DNA of 64,000 bases from Clostridiales bacterium (GTDB lineage Bacteria > Bacillota_A > Clostridia > Oscillospirales > Oscillospiraceae), in the NCBI GenBank assembly GCA_004553625.1, contig SFKX01000007.1, positions 1-64,000 of the forward strand. The letters run 5' to 3'. The notes beneath the pieces are model-generated. The model had not been told where the DNA came from. It did not search any database and saw nothing but the letters and a program-made list of their open reading frames with translations. A program made the translations under genes and the position numbers. Shown piece by piece: positions 33,590 through 42,088 of this stretch (position 1 is its first letter; the number at the start of each line of letters is the position of its first letter).

Positions 33590-34324
33590 TTAGTCCTGAT
33601 CCCAGTTGTGCCAGACGTTCTGGACGTCGTCGTTATCCTCGAACATATCGAGCATCTTCTGCATATTCTTGATATCCGTCTCGTCCGTGAGCTTGATATA
33701 GGTCTGCGGGACCATCTCGACCTGGGCCGAGAGCAGCTCATAGCCGTGGCCGGTGAGATACTCCGCGACTGCGGTGACGTCGTCCGTGCCGGTGGAAACG
33801 GAGAACACGTCGCCGTCCTCCTCGATATCCTCGGCGCCGGCCTCCAGCGCGTCCTCCATGACCTTGTCCTCTTCGAGCTCGCCGTCCTCGTTGTTCACGA
33901 CGATGACGCCCTTGCGGTCGAAGCTCCAGGAGACGCAGCCCGCGGCGCCCATGTTGCCGTTGTTCTTATCGAAGGCATGACGGACTTCTGACGCCGTTCT
34001 GTTACGGTTATCCGTCATGGCCTCGACTATGACTGCCACGCCGCTGGGGCCGTAGCCCTCGTAGGTGATGGACTCGTAGTTATCGGTATTGCCGCTGCCG
34101 AGGGCCTTTTCGATGGTCCTCTTGATGTTGTCGTTCGGCATGTTCGCAGCCTTGGCCTTGGTGATGACAGCAGCAAGGCGGGAGTTGTTTGCCGGGTCTC
34201 CGCTGCCGCCTTCCTTGACCGCGACGATCATCTCACGCGCGATCTTGGTGAAGGCCTGGGCTCTTTTGGCGTCCTGCGCGCCCTTGGTTTTCTGTATATT
34301 ATGCCACTTGGAATGTCCGGACAT
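33590..34324 (-). CDS. yebC: YebC/PmpR family translation or transcription factor
   Basis: 244 aa from ATG 34324, giving the invariant N-terminus MSGHSKWHNIQKTKGAQDAK. TTG 34333 upstream is not needed. All three YebC domains are present (YESITYEGYGPSGVAVIVEA; the acidic C-terminus). The family is known as a DNA-binding regulator in some bacteria and, more recently, as a factor that relieves ribosome stalling at prolines. Monocistronic between its own promoter and terminator. Confidence 0.95.
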   Translation of the reverse strand: MSGHSKWHNIQKTKGAQDAKRAQAFTKIAREMIVAVKEGGSGDPANNSRLAAVITKAKAANMPNDNIKRTIEKALGSGNTDNYESITYEGYGPSGVAVIVEAMTDNRNRTASEVRHAFDKNNGNMGAAGCVSWSFDRKGVIVVNNEDGELEEDKVMEDALEAGAEDIEEDGDVFSVSTGTDDVTAVAEYLTGHGYELLSAQVEMVPQTYIKLTDETDIKNMQKMLDMFEDNDDVQNVWHNWDQD

Positions 34325-34359
34325 TGCTATCAAACCCCTAGCGTATAAATTTCCCTGTT

Positions 34360-34388
34360 ATTTTAGCACTTACGCGGCGTTTAGGCAA
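34360..34388 (-). promoter_or_regulatory. Promoter of yebC
   Basis: On the minus strand, -35 TTGCCT (34388-34383), 17-bp spacer, -10 TAAAAT (34365-34360). Confidence 0.7.
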
Positions 34389-34410
34389 GTCCAAATATCA
34401 TCCGTTCGCA

Positions 34411-34448
34411 AAAGACGGACCGGGCCGACGTCTCCGTCCGCCCGGTCC
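34411..34448 (-). terminator. Terminator after sipL
   Basis: 9-bp stem GGACCGGGC / GCCCGGTCC with a 14-nt loop, followed on the minus strand by GTCTTTTGC. It closes the spoVM-sipL unit. Confidence 0.8.
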
Positions 34449-34460
34449 TGGTCACAGCCC

Positions 34461-35981
34461 TCAAGTCCGGGCCGTGGGTATTATCAGCATCCGCCCTTCT
34501 ACGCACTCCGCGTCCTCCAGCCCGTTCTGGGCTGCGATAAGCTTTGCCGTGGAGTGGTACTTTTTCCCGAGCGCCCAGAGGCTCTGCCCCTTTGCCGCCC
34601 GTATCACCGTCACGGAGGGCAGCTCCGCGGCGTCCAGCGGCTCACCGCAGATTATGGACTCGATCTGGCTTATACACAGCTTGCGCACGGCCAGCAGCTC
34701 AAAGTCTATCAGCAGCCGCACGTCCAAGCCGCCCGCCGACGGCGCCGCTCCACACTCCGCACAGCTTGCACGCACCAGCGCGGCATATTCGTTCTCGCCC
34801 AGCTCCGCAGGCGCTTCAGCGTTCAGCCTGCGCGAAACGGAGTAAACGGCCCCGTCCGCACCCATGTATATCACCGTCACAAACACGGGGCATTTGAGCG
34901 TGCCGCCCTCGCAGCTCGCCGTACCCGTCCGGCAGATGACACGGCATACGGTCTGCGCCGCGGGCGAGGCGGGCAGGCTCTCGTGTACGGCGGAGCGCAC
35001 GGTGCTCCGGCGCTGGACACAGCCCATCTCGCTCTCGGACCTCTCAACCTCGAGCTCGCGGCTGTTGCTATAGCAGTCGGTTACGCAGCTGATGCGTATG
35101 CTGTCCGTGCACACTGCCTGGGAAACGAGGTGGAACTCTGCCGTTATGCCCCGCTCTCCGCCCGAGAGAGTGCCGGGCTCCACGTACTCCGCCGTCAACA
35201 GGCTGTAGATGCTGCAATCCGGGCTGGAGAGCTCCCCGTCCGTCTCCAGCATCTGCGAAAACTCTGTCTCGAAGCCTGCGGGTACCGGCTCGCCAGTCTC
35301 GGCGGACTCATAGAGCAGCGCCAGTCTCACCGTCCCCGTGAACACCAGCTTGGAGCCCACGGAACGTGTGGAGCCCGCCACGATGTCCACGCCGTGCCAG
35401 AGTATCTCGCCCAGAGCGGGCTGGCCCGGCTGCAGGCGGTACTCGTCCGAGACGACGAAGGTCTTTTCGCGCACACAGACCACAGGACTTATTGTGCAGC
35501 CGTCCGTTTGCGCCTCCACGCTCTCCGCGCCCTCGCCCTCGATCCCGTCGCAGAATTTGAGTTCGGTATGTACATAGCACTCCACGTTCGCCGCAACAAC
35601 TGCGCGGACCAGCAGCTTTCTCGGGTTGAGCATACGCGCCTCCACGGCGGTAACGCTCAGCATGGCCACCGGTATGCTCTCCTGCGTGACGCCGGGAGCG
35701 TCCAGACTCAGCTCGATGGGCAGCGCCGCGCCGAGCACGCAGGTCTTGCCGCCGCCCTCCGGAGCATACAGCACCGTTGCAGCCACTCCCGCCGTGACGC
35801 TCACCCTGCCGTCCTGCACCTCTTTGCCCTTTATTATCACCGTGCCTTCGGCGCAGAGAACGCGCTCCACGTCCGGCATAGTGTCGGGTACGACGGTCTC
35901 CGCCGCCTGTTCAACGGGCATTGCGTACTCGAACACCTTCTCACAGCAGGCTATGCCGCTGCGCTTCATTGACACTTCCAT
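34461..35981 (-). CDS. sipL: SipL-like spore morphogenesis protein (SPOCS/DUF3794 repeats + LysM)
   Basis: 506 aa. Three SPOCS (DUF3794) domains fill residues about 10-440; their marks are VVPDTMPDVERVLCAEGTVI and the later GITAEFHLVSQAVCTDSIRI. A C-terminal LysM domain spans residues about 455-503 (GQSLWALGKKYHSTAKLIAA, QNGL). The architecture and size match SipL, which in Clostridioides difficile binds SpoIVA and attaches the coat to the forespore membrane. It starts at ATG 35981 with AGGGGGA upstream. The neighbouring spoVM encodes its known functional partner. Confidence 0.9.
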   Translation of the reverse strand: MEVSMKRSGIACCEKVFEYAMPVEQAAETVVPDTMPDVERVLCAEGTVIIKGKEVQDGRVSVTAGVAATVLYAPEGGGKTCVLGAALPIELSLDAPGVTQESIPVAMLSVTAVEARMLNPRKLLVRAVVAANVECYVHTELKFCDGIEGEGAESVEAQTDGCTISPVVCVREKTFVVSDEYRLQPGQPALGEILWHGVDIVAGSTRSVGSKLVFTGTVRLALLYESAETGEPVPAGFETEFSQMLETDGELSSPDCSIYSLLTAEYVEPGTLSGGERGITAEFHLVSQAVCTDSIRISCVTDCYSNSRELEVERSESEMGCVQRRSTVRSAVHESLPASPAAQTVCRVICRTGTASCEGGTLKCPVFVTVIYMGADGAVYSVSRRLNAEAPAELGENEYAALVRASCAECGAAPSAGGLDVRLLIDFELLAVRKLCISQIESIICGEPLDAAELPSVTVIRAAKGQSLWALGKKYHSTAKLIAAQNGLEDAECVEGRMLIIPTART

Positions 35982-36036
35982 TGCTATTCCCCCTGCCGTA
36001 GTTTCTGTAAAACTTATGCGGCGGGGGAGCTGTCTA

Positions 36037-36117
36037 TTACTCCGGCTCGTACCCGGAACGCAGGCGCATGATGAGCCTGGATATGAATGCGGGCAGTTTT
36101 ATGACTATTATCCTCAT
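36037..36117 (-). CDS. spoVM: Stage V sporulation protein M, 26-residue membrane-curvature peptide
   Basis: ATG 36117 to TAA 36037, exactly 26 codons. GGAGG sits 9 nt upstream. The peptide MRIIVIKLPAFISRLIMRLR, followed by SGYEPE, matches the known B. subtilis SpoVM pattern (x-IKLP-x-F at residues 6-11, including Pro9, then an amphipathic Arg-bearing helix) and has the same length. SpoVM marks the curved forespore membrane and recruits SpoIVA for coat assembly. It is 55 bp before sipL and two genes from rsgA; in B. subtilis spoVM also lies just downstream of prpC-prkC-rsgA. The homology call is from memory and synteny. Confidence 0.85.
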   Translation of the reverse strand: MRIIVIKLPAFISRLIMRLRSGYEPE

Positions 36118-36128
36118 TTCACAACCTC

Positions 36129-36287
36129 CTAACGACAGCGCAGAAGCCATATCCCGCCGCATATGAGCGCTATCGCCAGCGCAAACCACCAAAATCCCGG
36201 CGGCAGCACCAACGCAAGGATGATCAGCACCCCGGCCACAATGACCAGGCAGCCCAGCTTATTACCGTTCCCCCGCCTCCGGCACAT
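36129..36287 (-). CDS. 52-aa single-helix membrane protein beside spoVM
   Basis: ATG 36287 behind GGGGGGTG. A basic N-terminus MCRRRGNGNKLG is followed by a long hydrophobic stretch (residues about 12-48, CLVIVAGVLIILALVLPPGF ... WLLRCR). Likely one or two membrane helices. It is 11 bp before spoVM and shares its transcript, so a sporulation role is plausible. No family recognised. Confidence 0.65.
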   Translation of the reverse strand: MCRRRGNGNKLGCLVIVAGVLIILALVLPPGFWWFALAIALICGGIWLLRCR

Positions 36288-36336
36288 AAAAACACCCCCC
36301 GCGCACAATGCAGCATCACACTGCATTATATGCGGG
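36288..36336 (-). terminator. Hairpin with U-run between rsgA and the spoVM group
   Basis: On the minus strand CCCGC...AATGCAG pairs with CTGCATT...GCGGG around a 7-nt loop, then GGGGGTGTTTTT and at once the ATG of the 52-aa gene. It probably ends the rsgA transcript. The 3' side also carries that gene's ribosome binding site. CATATAAT (36332-36325) inside the 5' arm resembles a sigma-E -10 element. Confidence 0.6.
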
Positions 36337-36350
36337 AGGCGCCTGTAACG

Positions 36351-37223
36351 TTACTTTTCCCATTCCTTGTACTTTGCGGATATCTCATAGAGCCGCGCGT
36401 AGCTCAGGTGACGGCTGGCGTTTATCTTCCCCTCGTCCATGGCCTCGCGGACTGCGCAGCCTGGCTCCTTCAGGTGAGCGCAGTCGTCAAAGCGGCACTT
36501 GCCTATGTATGGCCCGAACTCCGGGAAGCAGAACTGCAATTCTTCCTTTGGTATGGGCGGCAGCTGCTCCATATCGAAGGAGGCAAAGCCCGGCGTGTCT
36601 GCCACGAAGGCTCCGCCCGCCGGGAAGATCTCAACGTGCCGAGTCGTATGGCGGCCTCGGCCCAGCTTTTCGCTGACTACGCCGGTCTCAAGCCCCAGGC
36701 CGGGCTCCAGAGCGTTCAGCAGGCTGGATTTGCCCACGCCGGAGTTGCCGGAAAAGGCGCAGACCTTGCCGGCTATGCAGCCGCGCAACTCCTCCACGCC
36801 CTCCCCCGTGACGGCGCTCGTCTCTATGACCTGGTAGCCGCTGGTGGCGTAGATATCGCGCAGGCGGCTCACCCTGGCTGCGTCGGACTTGTTGATGCAG
36901 ATGAGCACCTCGCAGCCCATGTGCTCCGCGAAGGCCGTGACCCTGTCAATGAGGAAGGGGTCCGTCACCGGATTCACCTCGGAGGCAACTGCGATCAGCA
37001 GGTCGATATTTGCGACGGCGGGACGTATGAAGAAGTTCTTCCTCGGCAGCAGCTTATCAACCCGGCCCTTTCCGTTAGCGTCGAGCGATATCTCCACCCT
37101 GTCCCCGACGAGCGGGGACGAGCCGTCCAGCCGGAAACGGCCGCGTGCTCTGCACTCGACCGTTCCGCTTTCAGTTTTGACATAGTAGAAGCCGCTGAGG
37201 GCCTTTATGATGACGCCCTGCAT
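36351..37223 (-). CDS. rsgA: Ribosome small-subunit-dependent GTPase A
   Basis: 290 aa. Circularly permuted GTPase: G4 INKSD precedes G1 GNSGVGKSSLLN and G3 DTPGF. An OB-fold is at the N-terminus, and the C-terminal zinc knuckle is CRFDDCAHLKEPGC. Helps mature the 30S subunit. Start ATG 37223 overlaps the prkC stop (TGATG). Same order as B. subtilis prpC-prkC-rsgA. Confidence 0.96.
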   Translation of the reverse strand: MQGVIIKALSGFYYVKTESGTVECRARGRFRLDGSSPLVGDRVEISLDANGKGRVDKLLPRKNFFIRPAVANIDLLIAVASEVNPVTDPFLIDRVTAFAEHMGCEVLICINKSDAARVSRLRDIYATSGYQVIETSAVTGEGVEELRGCIAGKVCAFSGNSGVGKSSLLNALEPGLGLETGVVSEKLGRGRHTTRHVEIFPAGGAFVADTPGFASFDMEQLPPIPKEELQFCFPEFGPYIGKCRFDDCAHLKEPGCAVREAMDEGKINASRHLSYARLYEISAKYKEWEK

Positions 37224-39010
37224 CAATTCATGAATACGTAGCCCGGGTCTCCGCTCTCCTGGGGCGGGGTCGGACTGGGCGTGGGCTCAGGAGTCGGCGT
37301 GGTCTCCGGGCCAAGCGAGACCCAGATGAAGATGCGCGTGTGCTCCTCAACGTCGCTATAGGCCTCTATGCTCTGGCGGATGACCGTACCCTCGTCGTAA
37401 TCGCTGTGGACATAGGTCGTATCGCCGTAGCTGAGGTTGGAGCTCTCAATGCGCGAGATCGCATCCTTCTCCTCCAGACCGACGAGGTTGGGCATGGTCG
37501 CGACCTTGATGGAGGGGCCTGCGCTGACGGTCAGGAACACGGTGGAGCCCTCCGCAAGTTCCTCGCCCGGCGCAGGGTCAGTTGAGATAACGTAGTCCGT
37601 CGTCACACTGTCCGAGGCTTCCGTTTTGGCTATCTCCACGAGGAAGCCGGCGTTTTGCAGCTCGATCGTAGCTTCCTGGTACTGCTTGTTCGTAACGTCC
37701 GGGACAGTCGTCTGCTTGACGACGGTGCTCACCGTGAGCACAACGCGGATACCCTCCGGGACTACCATCATGTTCCGGTCCGCCTCCGGGTCCTGGCTGA
37801 TGATCTGCCCGGCAGGCACGTCGGGCGCTACGGTGTAATTCACCTCGAACTGGAACAGCTTTTTGAATTCGGAGCTGTTCACGATCTCCTCATAGCTGTT
37901 GCCGACGAAGTTCGGGATGTTTATGCGCTCCGCAACGCTGAAAATATCCCGCAGCCAGTAGTTCCATAGGAACACGAACACCGCTATCATGAACACGAGC
38001 ACGCCGCAGGCGCCGGAGAGGATACTGACCTTCTTCGACCTTCTGCGCCGCCGCGCGTATTTTTCCTTGGACAGCTCGCCGCCCTTGCCAAGCGGACGCA
38101 CATCGGGCGGGATCTCGCCCAGCAGCTCGAGGTCCTCATCCTCACCGCCGCCATTCGCCAGGTTGGCCGCGGCCTGCTGCTTGCGGAAGTCCTCCAGGTC
38201 GCTCAACAGCTCTGAGGCCGACTGATAACGCGCATCTATGTCCGCGCTCATGGCCTTGAGCGTTATCTCCGCCAGCTCATCCGGTATGTCCGGGTTGAGC
38301 TCCTGCGGGGGGATGGCATTGCCTACTATGTGCTTTCTTGCGACCTGCTCCGCCGTATCGCCGTCATAGGGCATCTTCCCCGTCAGCATCTCATATAGCA
38401 CAACGCCGAGTGAATAGATATCGCTGCGCGGATCCGGCTGCTCGCCCCTCGCCTGTTCCGGCGCGATGTAGTGGACGGAGCCGACTGTCTGGTCGCTCTT
38501 TTTCTCCTGAGCCGATTCGAGCGCGGCTATACCGAAGTCCGCGACCTTGATGGTGCCGTCCTTAAGGATCATGATGTTCTGGGGCTTTATGTCGCGGTGG
38601 ACGATGCCCTTTTCATGCGCGTGCTCCAGCGCCTTGGAGATCTGTACTGCAAAGTGCAGCGCCTCCTTCCAGCCGAGCGCGCCCTTTTTCTTCATGTACT
38701 GCATGAGGGTCACGCCCTCGATAAGCTCCATGACGATGTACTCCACGCCTTCGCTGTGGCTCACGTCGTAGACCGAGACGATATTTGGGTGAGAGAGCAT
38801 CGCGACGGCCTGCGCCTCTGTTTGGAAACGCTGGCGGAACTCGGCGTCATTGGCCAGCTCATCGCGAAGTATCTTGACGGCGACATACCTGTTCAGCCGG
38901 TGACACATGGCTTTGTATACGACCGCCATTCCGCCCGTACCGATGACTTCCAGTATCTCGTATCTGTCGTCCAGGTAAGTCCCCAGATATTTGTCCATAT
39001 TGGTATCCAT
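37223..39010 (-). CDS. prkC: PASTA-domain Ser/Thr protein kinase
   Basis: 595 aa from ATG 39010 behind GGAGG. Kinase domain residues about 17-275 (glycine loop GTGGMAVVY, Lys46, HRDIKPQN, DFG). A membrane helix is near residues 330-352 (ILSGACGVLVFMIAVFVFLW), followed by three extracellular PASTA repeats (residues about 365-565) that bind peptidoglycan stems, and a Pro/Thr tail. Controls growth and, in spore formers, germination in response to muropeptides. Confidence 0.96.
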   Translation of the reverse strand: MDTNMDKYLGTYLDDRYEILEVIGTGGMAVVYKAMCHRLNRYVAVKILRDELANDAEFRQRFQTEAQAVAMLSHPNIVSVYDVSHSEGVEYIVMELIEGVTLMQYMKKKGALGWKEALHFAVQISKALEHAHEKGIVHRDIKPQNIMILKDGTIKVADFGIAALESAQEKKSDQTVGSVHYIAPEQARGEQPDPRSDIYSLGVVLYEMLTGKMPYDGDTAEQVARKHIVGNAIPPQELNPDIPDELAEITLKAMSADIDARYQSASELLSDLEDFRKQQAAANLANGGGEDEDLELLGEIPPDVRPLGKGGELSKEKYARRRRRSKKVSILSGACGVLVFMIAVFVFLWNYWLRDIFSVAERINIPNFVGNSYEEIVNSSEFKKLFQFEVNYTVAPDVPAGQIISQDPEADRNMMVVPEGIRVVLTVSTVVKQTTVPDVTNKQYQEATIELQNAGFLVEIAKTEASDSVTTDYVISTDPAPGEELAEGSTVFLTVSAGPSIKVATMPNLVGLEEKDAISRIESSNLSYGDTTYVHSDYDEGTVIRQSIEAYSDVEEHTRIFIWVSLGPETTPTPEPTPSPTPPQESGDPGYVFMN

Positions 39011-39032
39011 GGCTGCCTCCAAATCGCGGGAT

Positions 39033-39770
39033 TTATTTGGATAAGATGACTATCGTGACATTGTCGCTTGCGCCCCTGTCCAGAGCCTGCGCCATGAGCG
39101 CACGGCCCAGCGAAAGCGGGTCCGTATTCTCCCTGGAAAGCGCGAATATCTCCCTGTCCTCGAGCATATTTGTGAGTCCGTCGGAGCAGAGCAGGAGCAG
39201 GTCGCCCTTGGCCAGCCGCACCTTGAAGATGTCACTGGGTACGTTTTCGTCCACGCCCAGGGCCCTCGTTATGACATTGCGCCTGGGGTGATATCTGGCC
39301 TCCTCAGCGGTTATCTCGCCCCTGTCCACCATGTCCTGAACCAGCGAGTGGTCCTTCGTTATCTGTGTTATCCGCCTCCGCGTCAGCTTATATGCGCGGC
39401 TGTCGCCAACATTCAAAACAAACGTATCGTCGCCGCAGATGACAGCGGAGACCAGCGTCGTCCCCATGCCCGTATAGTTCGTATCGAAGCAGGAATATGC
39501 GTACACCATGTGGTTTGCAAGGTGGCAGGCTGTTGCCATCATCGCCCTGGCGTCTGGCTTTTTCTGACGCGAGAGCTTCATCTTCTGCGTTACCTCTCCC
39601 ACATATGTCTTGGCGGCGAGGTCGCTGGCGATGTTCCCTGCTTTCTCTCCGCCCATTCCGTCGCAGAGCACGGCAATGAGACAGTCTCTCTCGTCGATGC
39701 GCTCGATGAGAAAGCTGTCCTGATTATCACGCCTTACCTTGCCCCTGTCTGTGATGCCGAAGCTGTTCAT
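39033..39770 (-). CDS. prpC: PP2C-type Ser/Thr protein phosphatase
   Basis: 245 aa. Metal-binding motifs RRDNQDSF, VLCDGMGGEKAGNIAS and SDGLTNML, then ASDNVTIVIL at the C-terminus. Reverses phosphorylation by PrkC, with which it is cotranscribed. Confidence 0.96.
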   Translation of the reverse strand: MNSFGITDRGKVRRDNQDSFLIERIDERDCLIAVLCDGMGGEKAGNIASDLAAKTYVGEVTQKMKLSRQKKPDARAMMATACHLANHMVYAYSCFDTNYTGMGTTLVSAVICGDDTFVLNVGDSRAYKLTRRRITQITKDHSLVQDMVDRGEITAEEARYHPRRNVITRALGVDENVPSDIFKVRLAKGDLLLLCSDGLTNMLEDREIFALSRENTDPLSLGRALMAQALDRGASDNVTIVILSK

Positions 39771-40820
39771 CTAAGACCTGTCCCCCAACCTGAGGCTCTT
39801 TTTCCGGAGCTGGCCGCAGGAGGCGTCTATGTCGCCGCCGAGCCTGCGCCGCACGGTCACGTTAACTCCCTCGCGCTCCAGCTCCGCCTTGAACCCGGCT
39901 ATGCGCTCCGGGCTCGAGGGCATGAGCGAACGCTCGTCCACATGATTCAGCGGGATGAGGTTCACGTGCGCCGCAACGCGCCGCGCGTGCTTCGCCAGCA
40001 GCTTCGCCTGCTCCAGCGAGTCGTTCACCCCGTCTATCATGGCATACTCAAATGATATCCGCCTGCCGGTCTTTCTAAAATACCGCTCGCAGGCATCCAT
40101 CAGCTCCTCGACTCCCCTGCCCCTGTTCGCCGGCATCAGCTTCGACCGGGTCTCATCATCCGGCGCGTGCAGAGAAACAGACAAAGTTAATTGTAAATTA
40201 TTCTCCGCCAGTTTGTCAAACGTTTCTGTCAATCCGCAGGTGGAAAGCGAGATATGACGCATCCCGATGTTCATCCCCTGCGGGTGATTGACCAGTTTGA
40301 GGAACTTCATCACGTTGTCAAAATTGTCCAGCGGCTCACCTATGCCCATGAGCACGATGTTGGATATTTCAAGCCCGGACTCCTTCTGCGAGAACATGAC
40401 CTCGTCCAGCATCTCGGAGGGCTCCAGCCCGCGCACCAGTCCGCCTATCGTCGAGGCGCAGAAGGCACAGCCCTGGCGGCAACCAACCTGAGTGGAAATG
40501 CAGACCGTGTTCCCATGATGGTAGCGCATGACAACGGTCTCTATGGCGTTGCCGTCCGCAAGGCCCCAGAGGTACTTTATCGTCCCGTCCTCACGGGACA
40601 CCTGCTTGCGCTCTACCCGCGGCGGCGCAAGGAAATAGCGCGAGTCCAGCTTCGCCCGGAGCTGCTTCGAGAGGTCTGTCATCTCCTCAAAGCTCTCCGC
40701 GCCACGGCTCAGCCAAGCGAACACCTGCTTCGCTCTGTACTGGGGCTCGCCCAACTCCTTAAGCTGCGCCGCAAGCTCCTCCGGAAGCAGTGATTTTATA
40801 TCGATTTTACCAGTCTGCAT
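39771..40820 (-). CDS. rlmN: 23S rRNA (A2503)/tRNA methyltransferase, radical SAM
   Basis: 349 aa. Radical SAM cluster CRQGCAFC, substrate-loop motif MGIGEPLDNFDNV, and the conserved Cys near the C-terminus (DASCGQLR). It overlaps rsmB by 25 bp and its stop abuts the prpC start. Confidence 0.96.
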   Translation of the reverse strand: MQTGKIDIKSLLPEELAAQLKELGEPQYRAKQVFAWLSRGAESFEEMTDLSKQLRAKLDSRYFLAPPRVERKQVSREDGTIKYLWGLADGNAIETVVMRYHHGNTVCISTQVGCRQGCAFCASTIGGLVRGLEPSEMLDEVMFSQKESGLEISNIVLMGIGEPLDNFDNVMKFLKLVNHPQGMNIGMRHISLSTCGLTETFDKLAENNLQLTLSVSLHAPDDETRSKLMPANRGRGVEELMDACERYFRKTGRRISFEYAMIDGVNDSLEQAKLLAKHARRVAAHVNLIPLNHVDERSLMPSSPERIAGFKAELEREGVNVTVRRRLGGDIDASCGQLRKKSLRLGDRS

Positions 40821-42088
40821 ATGAAAAACCCGTCCGTCCCGTCCAAGTCCGGCCAGAGCGTGCGCATCTCCGCCACGCTGTAGGCCCTGTTCTCCTCCAA
40901 GAAGGCGGTCACTACGCCCTCGTTCTCACATTTCCGCGTTGTACATGTCGAATACAGCAGCGTGCCGCCCGGCTTCACGCAGCCGGAAACTCCTCTCAAA
41001 ATGTCCAGCTGTATGCCCGGCAGCGCCGCCAGCTCTTCCTCGCGCTTGAAGCGTATCTCCGGTTTTTTTCTTATTACGCCGAGGCCGGAACAGGGAGCGT
41101 CCGCTATTACGACGTCCATGTTTCCGATAAGTTCCTCAGCGGGCCGCCGCGCGTCCATGAGCCGCGTCTCTATACAGCCGAGGCCCAGGCGCCGCGCGCC
41201 CTCTTCGATCCGGCGCAGTTTCTTCTCCTGCACGTCGCAGGATATGAGCCTGCCGCGGTCCTGCATCAGCAGCGCAGAGCCGAAGCTCTTGCCGCCCGGT
41301 GCGGCGCAGGCGTCCAGGACCGTCATATCCGGCTGTGCGCCGGCCGCGAGCACGGCCAGCTTCGCCGCCGGGTCCTGCACGTAGAAATATCCCTCCGCAT
41401 ATCCAGGCAGCAGGTCCGCCCGGCCGGCGGCATGCAAAAGTATCTCGCCCTCCGACCTGCCGTTTTCCGGCTCCAGGCCCTGCTCAAGCAGCAGCCGGGA
41501 TAGGCGCTCGCGGCTGCACCTTAGTGTATTCGCCTGCAGCGACAGCGGCGGTTCGCGGTTGGCGCTCGCAAGCGCCGCCTCCGCGCCCTCGTAGCCTCGC
41601 AGTTCGATGAGCTCGCGCACCTGCCAGAGCGCGTGGCTGTATCTCACCGAAAGGTACTCCGCCGTCCCAGCGCCGGGTATCTCGGGCAGCATGTCCCGGT
41701 TTTCCGCTATTCGCCTGAGCACCGAGTTTACAAGCCCGGAGGCACGTTTGCAGCCCGCCTTGCCGCAGAGCTTCACGCCCTCGTTCACTGCCGCGGAGGG
41801 CGGCACCCTGTCCATGAACAGCAGCTGCGCCGCCGATATGCGCAGGACATCCAGCACCGCGGGCTCCAGCCGCCTTGTGGGCGTATTTGACCAAACGTCC
41901 AGGTAATGGTCTATAAAATACAGGTTTTGAAGTGTCTCGCGCACTATGCGTGTGCAGAATGCGGCCTCCCTTGGTTCCAGGCCCGAGGCGCTTGCGACCG
42001 CGTCCACAGCCTCGCCGGAGAACGCTCCCGACTTCCGCATCCTGCGCAGAGCCTCCAGCGCGGCCTCGCGCCCGTTTCCGGCCCTCAT
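40796..42088 (-). CDS. rsmB: 16S rRNA (cytosine-967-C5)-methyltransferase
   Basis: 430 aa. N-terminal NusB-like RNA-binding domain and C-terminal SAM methyltransferase with VLDACAAPGGKS, DAPCSGLGVIRKKPEI and the catalytic Cys in LLYSTCTTRKCENE. Start overlaps the fmt stop in ATGA. Confidence 0.95.
   Translation of the reverse strand: MRAGNGREAALEALRRMRKSGAFSGEAVDAVASASGLEPREAAFCTRIVRETLQNLYFIDHYLDVWSNTPTRRLEPAVLDVLRISAAQLLFMDRVPPSAAVNEGVKLCGKAGCKRASGLVNSVLRRIAENRDMLPEIPGAGTAEYLSVRYSHALWQVRELIELRGYEGAEAALASANREPPLSLQANTLRCSRERLSRLLLEQGLEPENGRSEGEILLHAAGRADLLPGYAEGYFYVQDPAAKLAVLAAGAQPDMTVLDACAAPGGKSFGSALLMQDRGRLISCDVQEKKLRRIEEGARRLGLGCIETRLMDARRPAEELIGNMDVVIADAPCSGLGVIRKKPEIRFKREEELAALPGIQLDILRGVSGCVKPGGTLLYSTCTTRKCENEGVVTAFLEENRAYSVAEMRTLWPDLDGTDGFFICRLVKSI

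Noticed and set aside
34089..35972. 627-codon plus-strand open frame opposite yebC and sipL
   Set aside because: Composition is rich in Arg, Ala and His with no recognisable motif; sipL and yebC on the other strand are clear.
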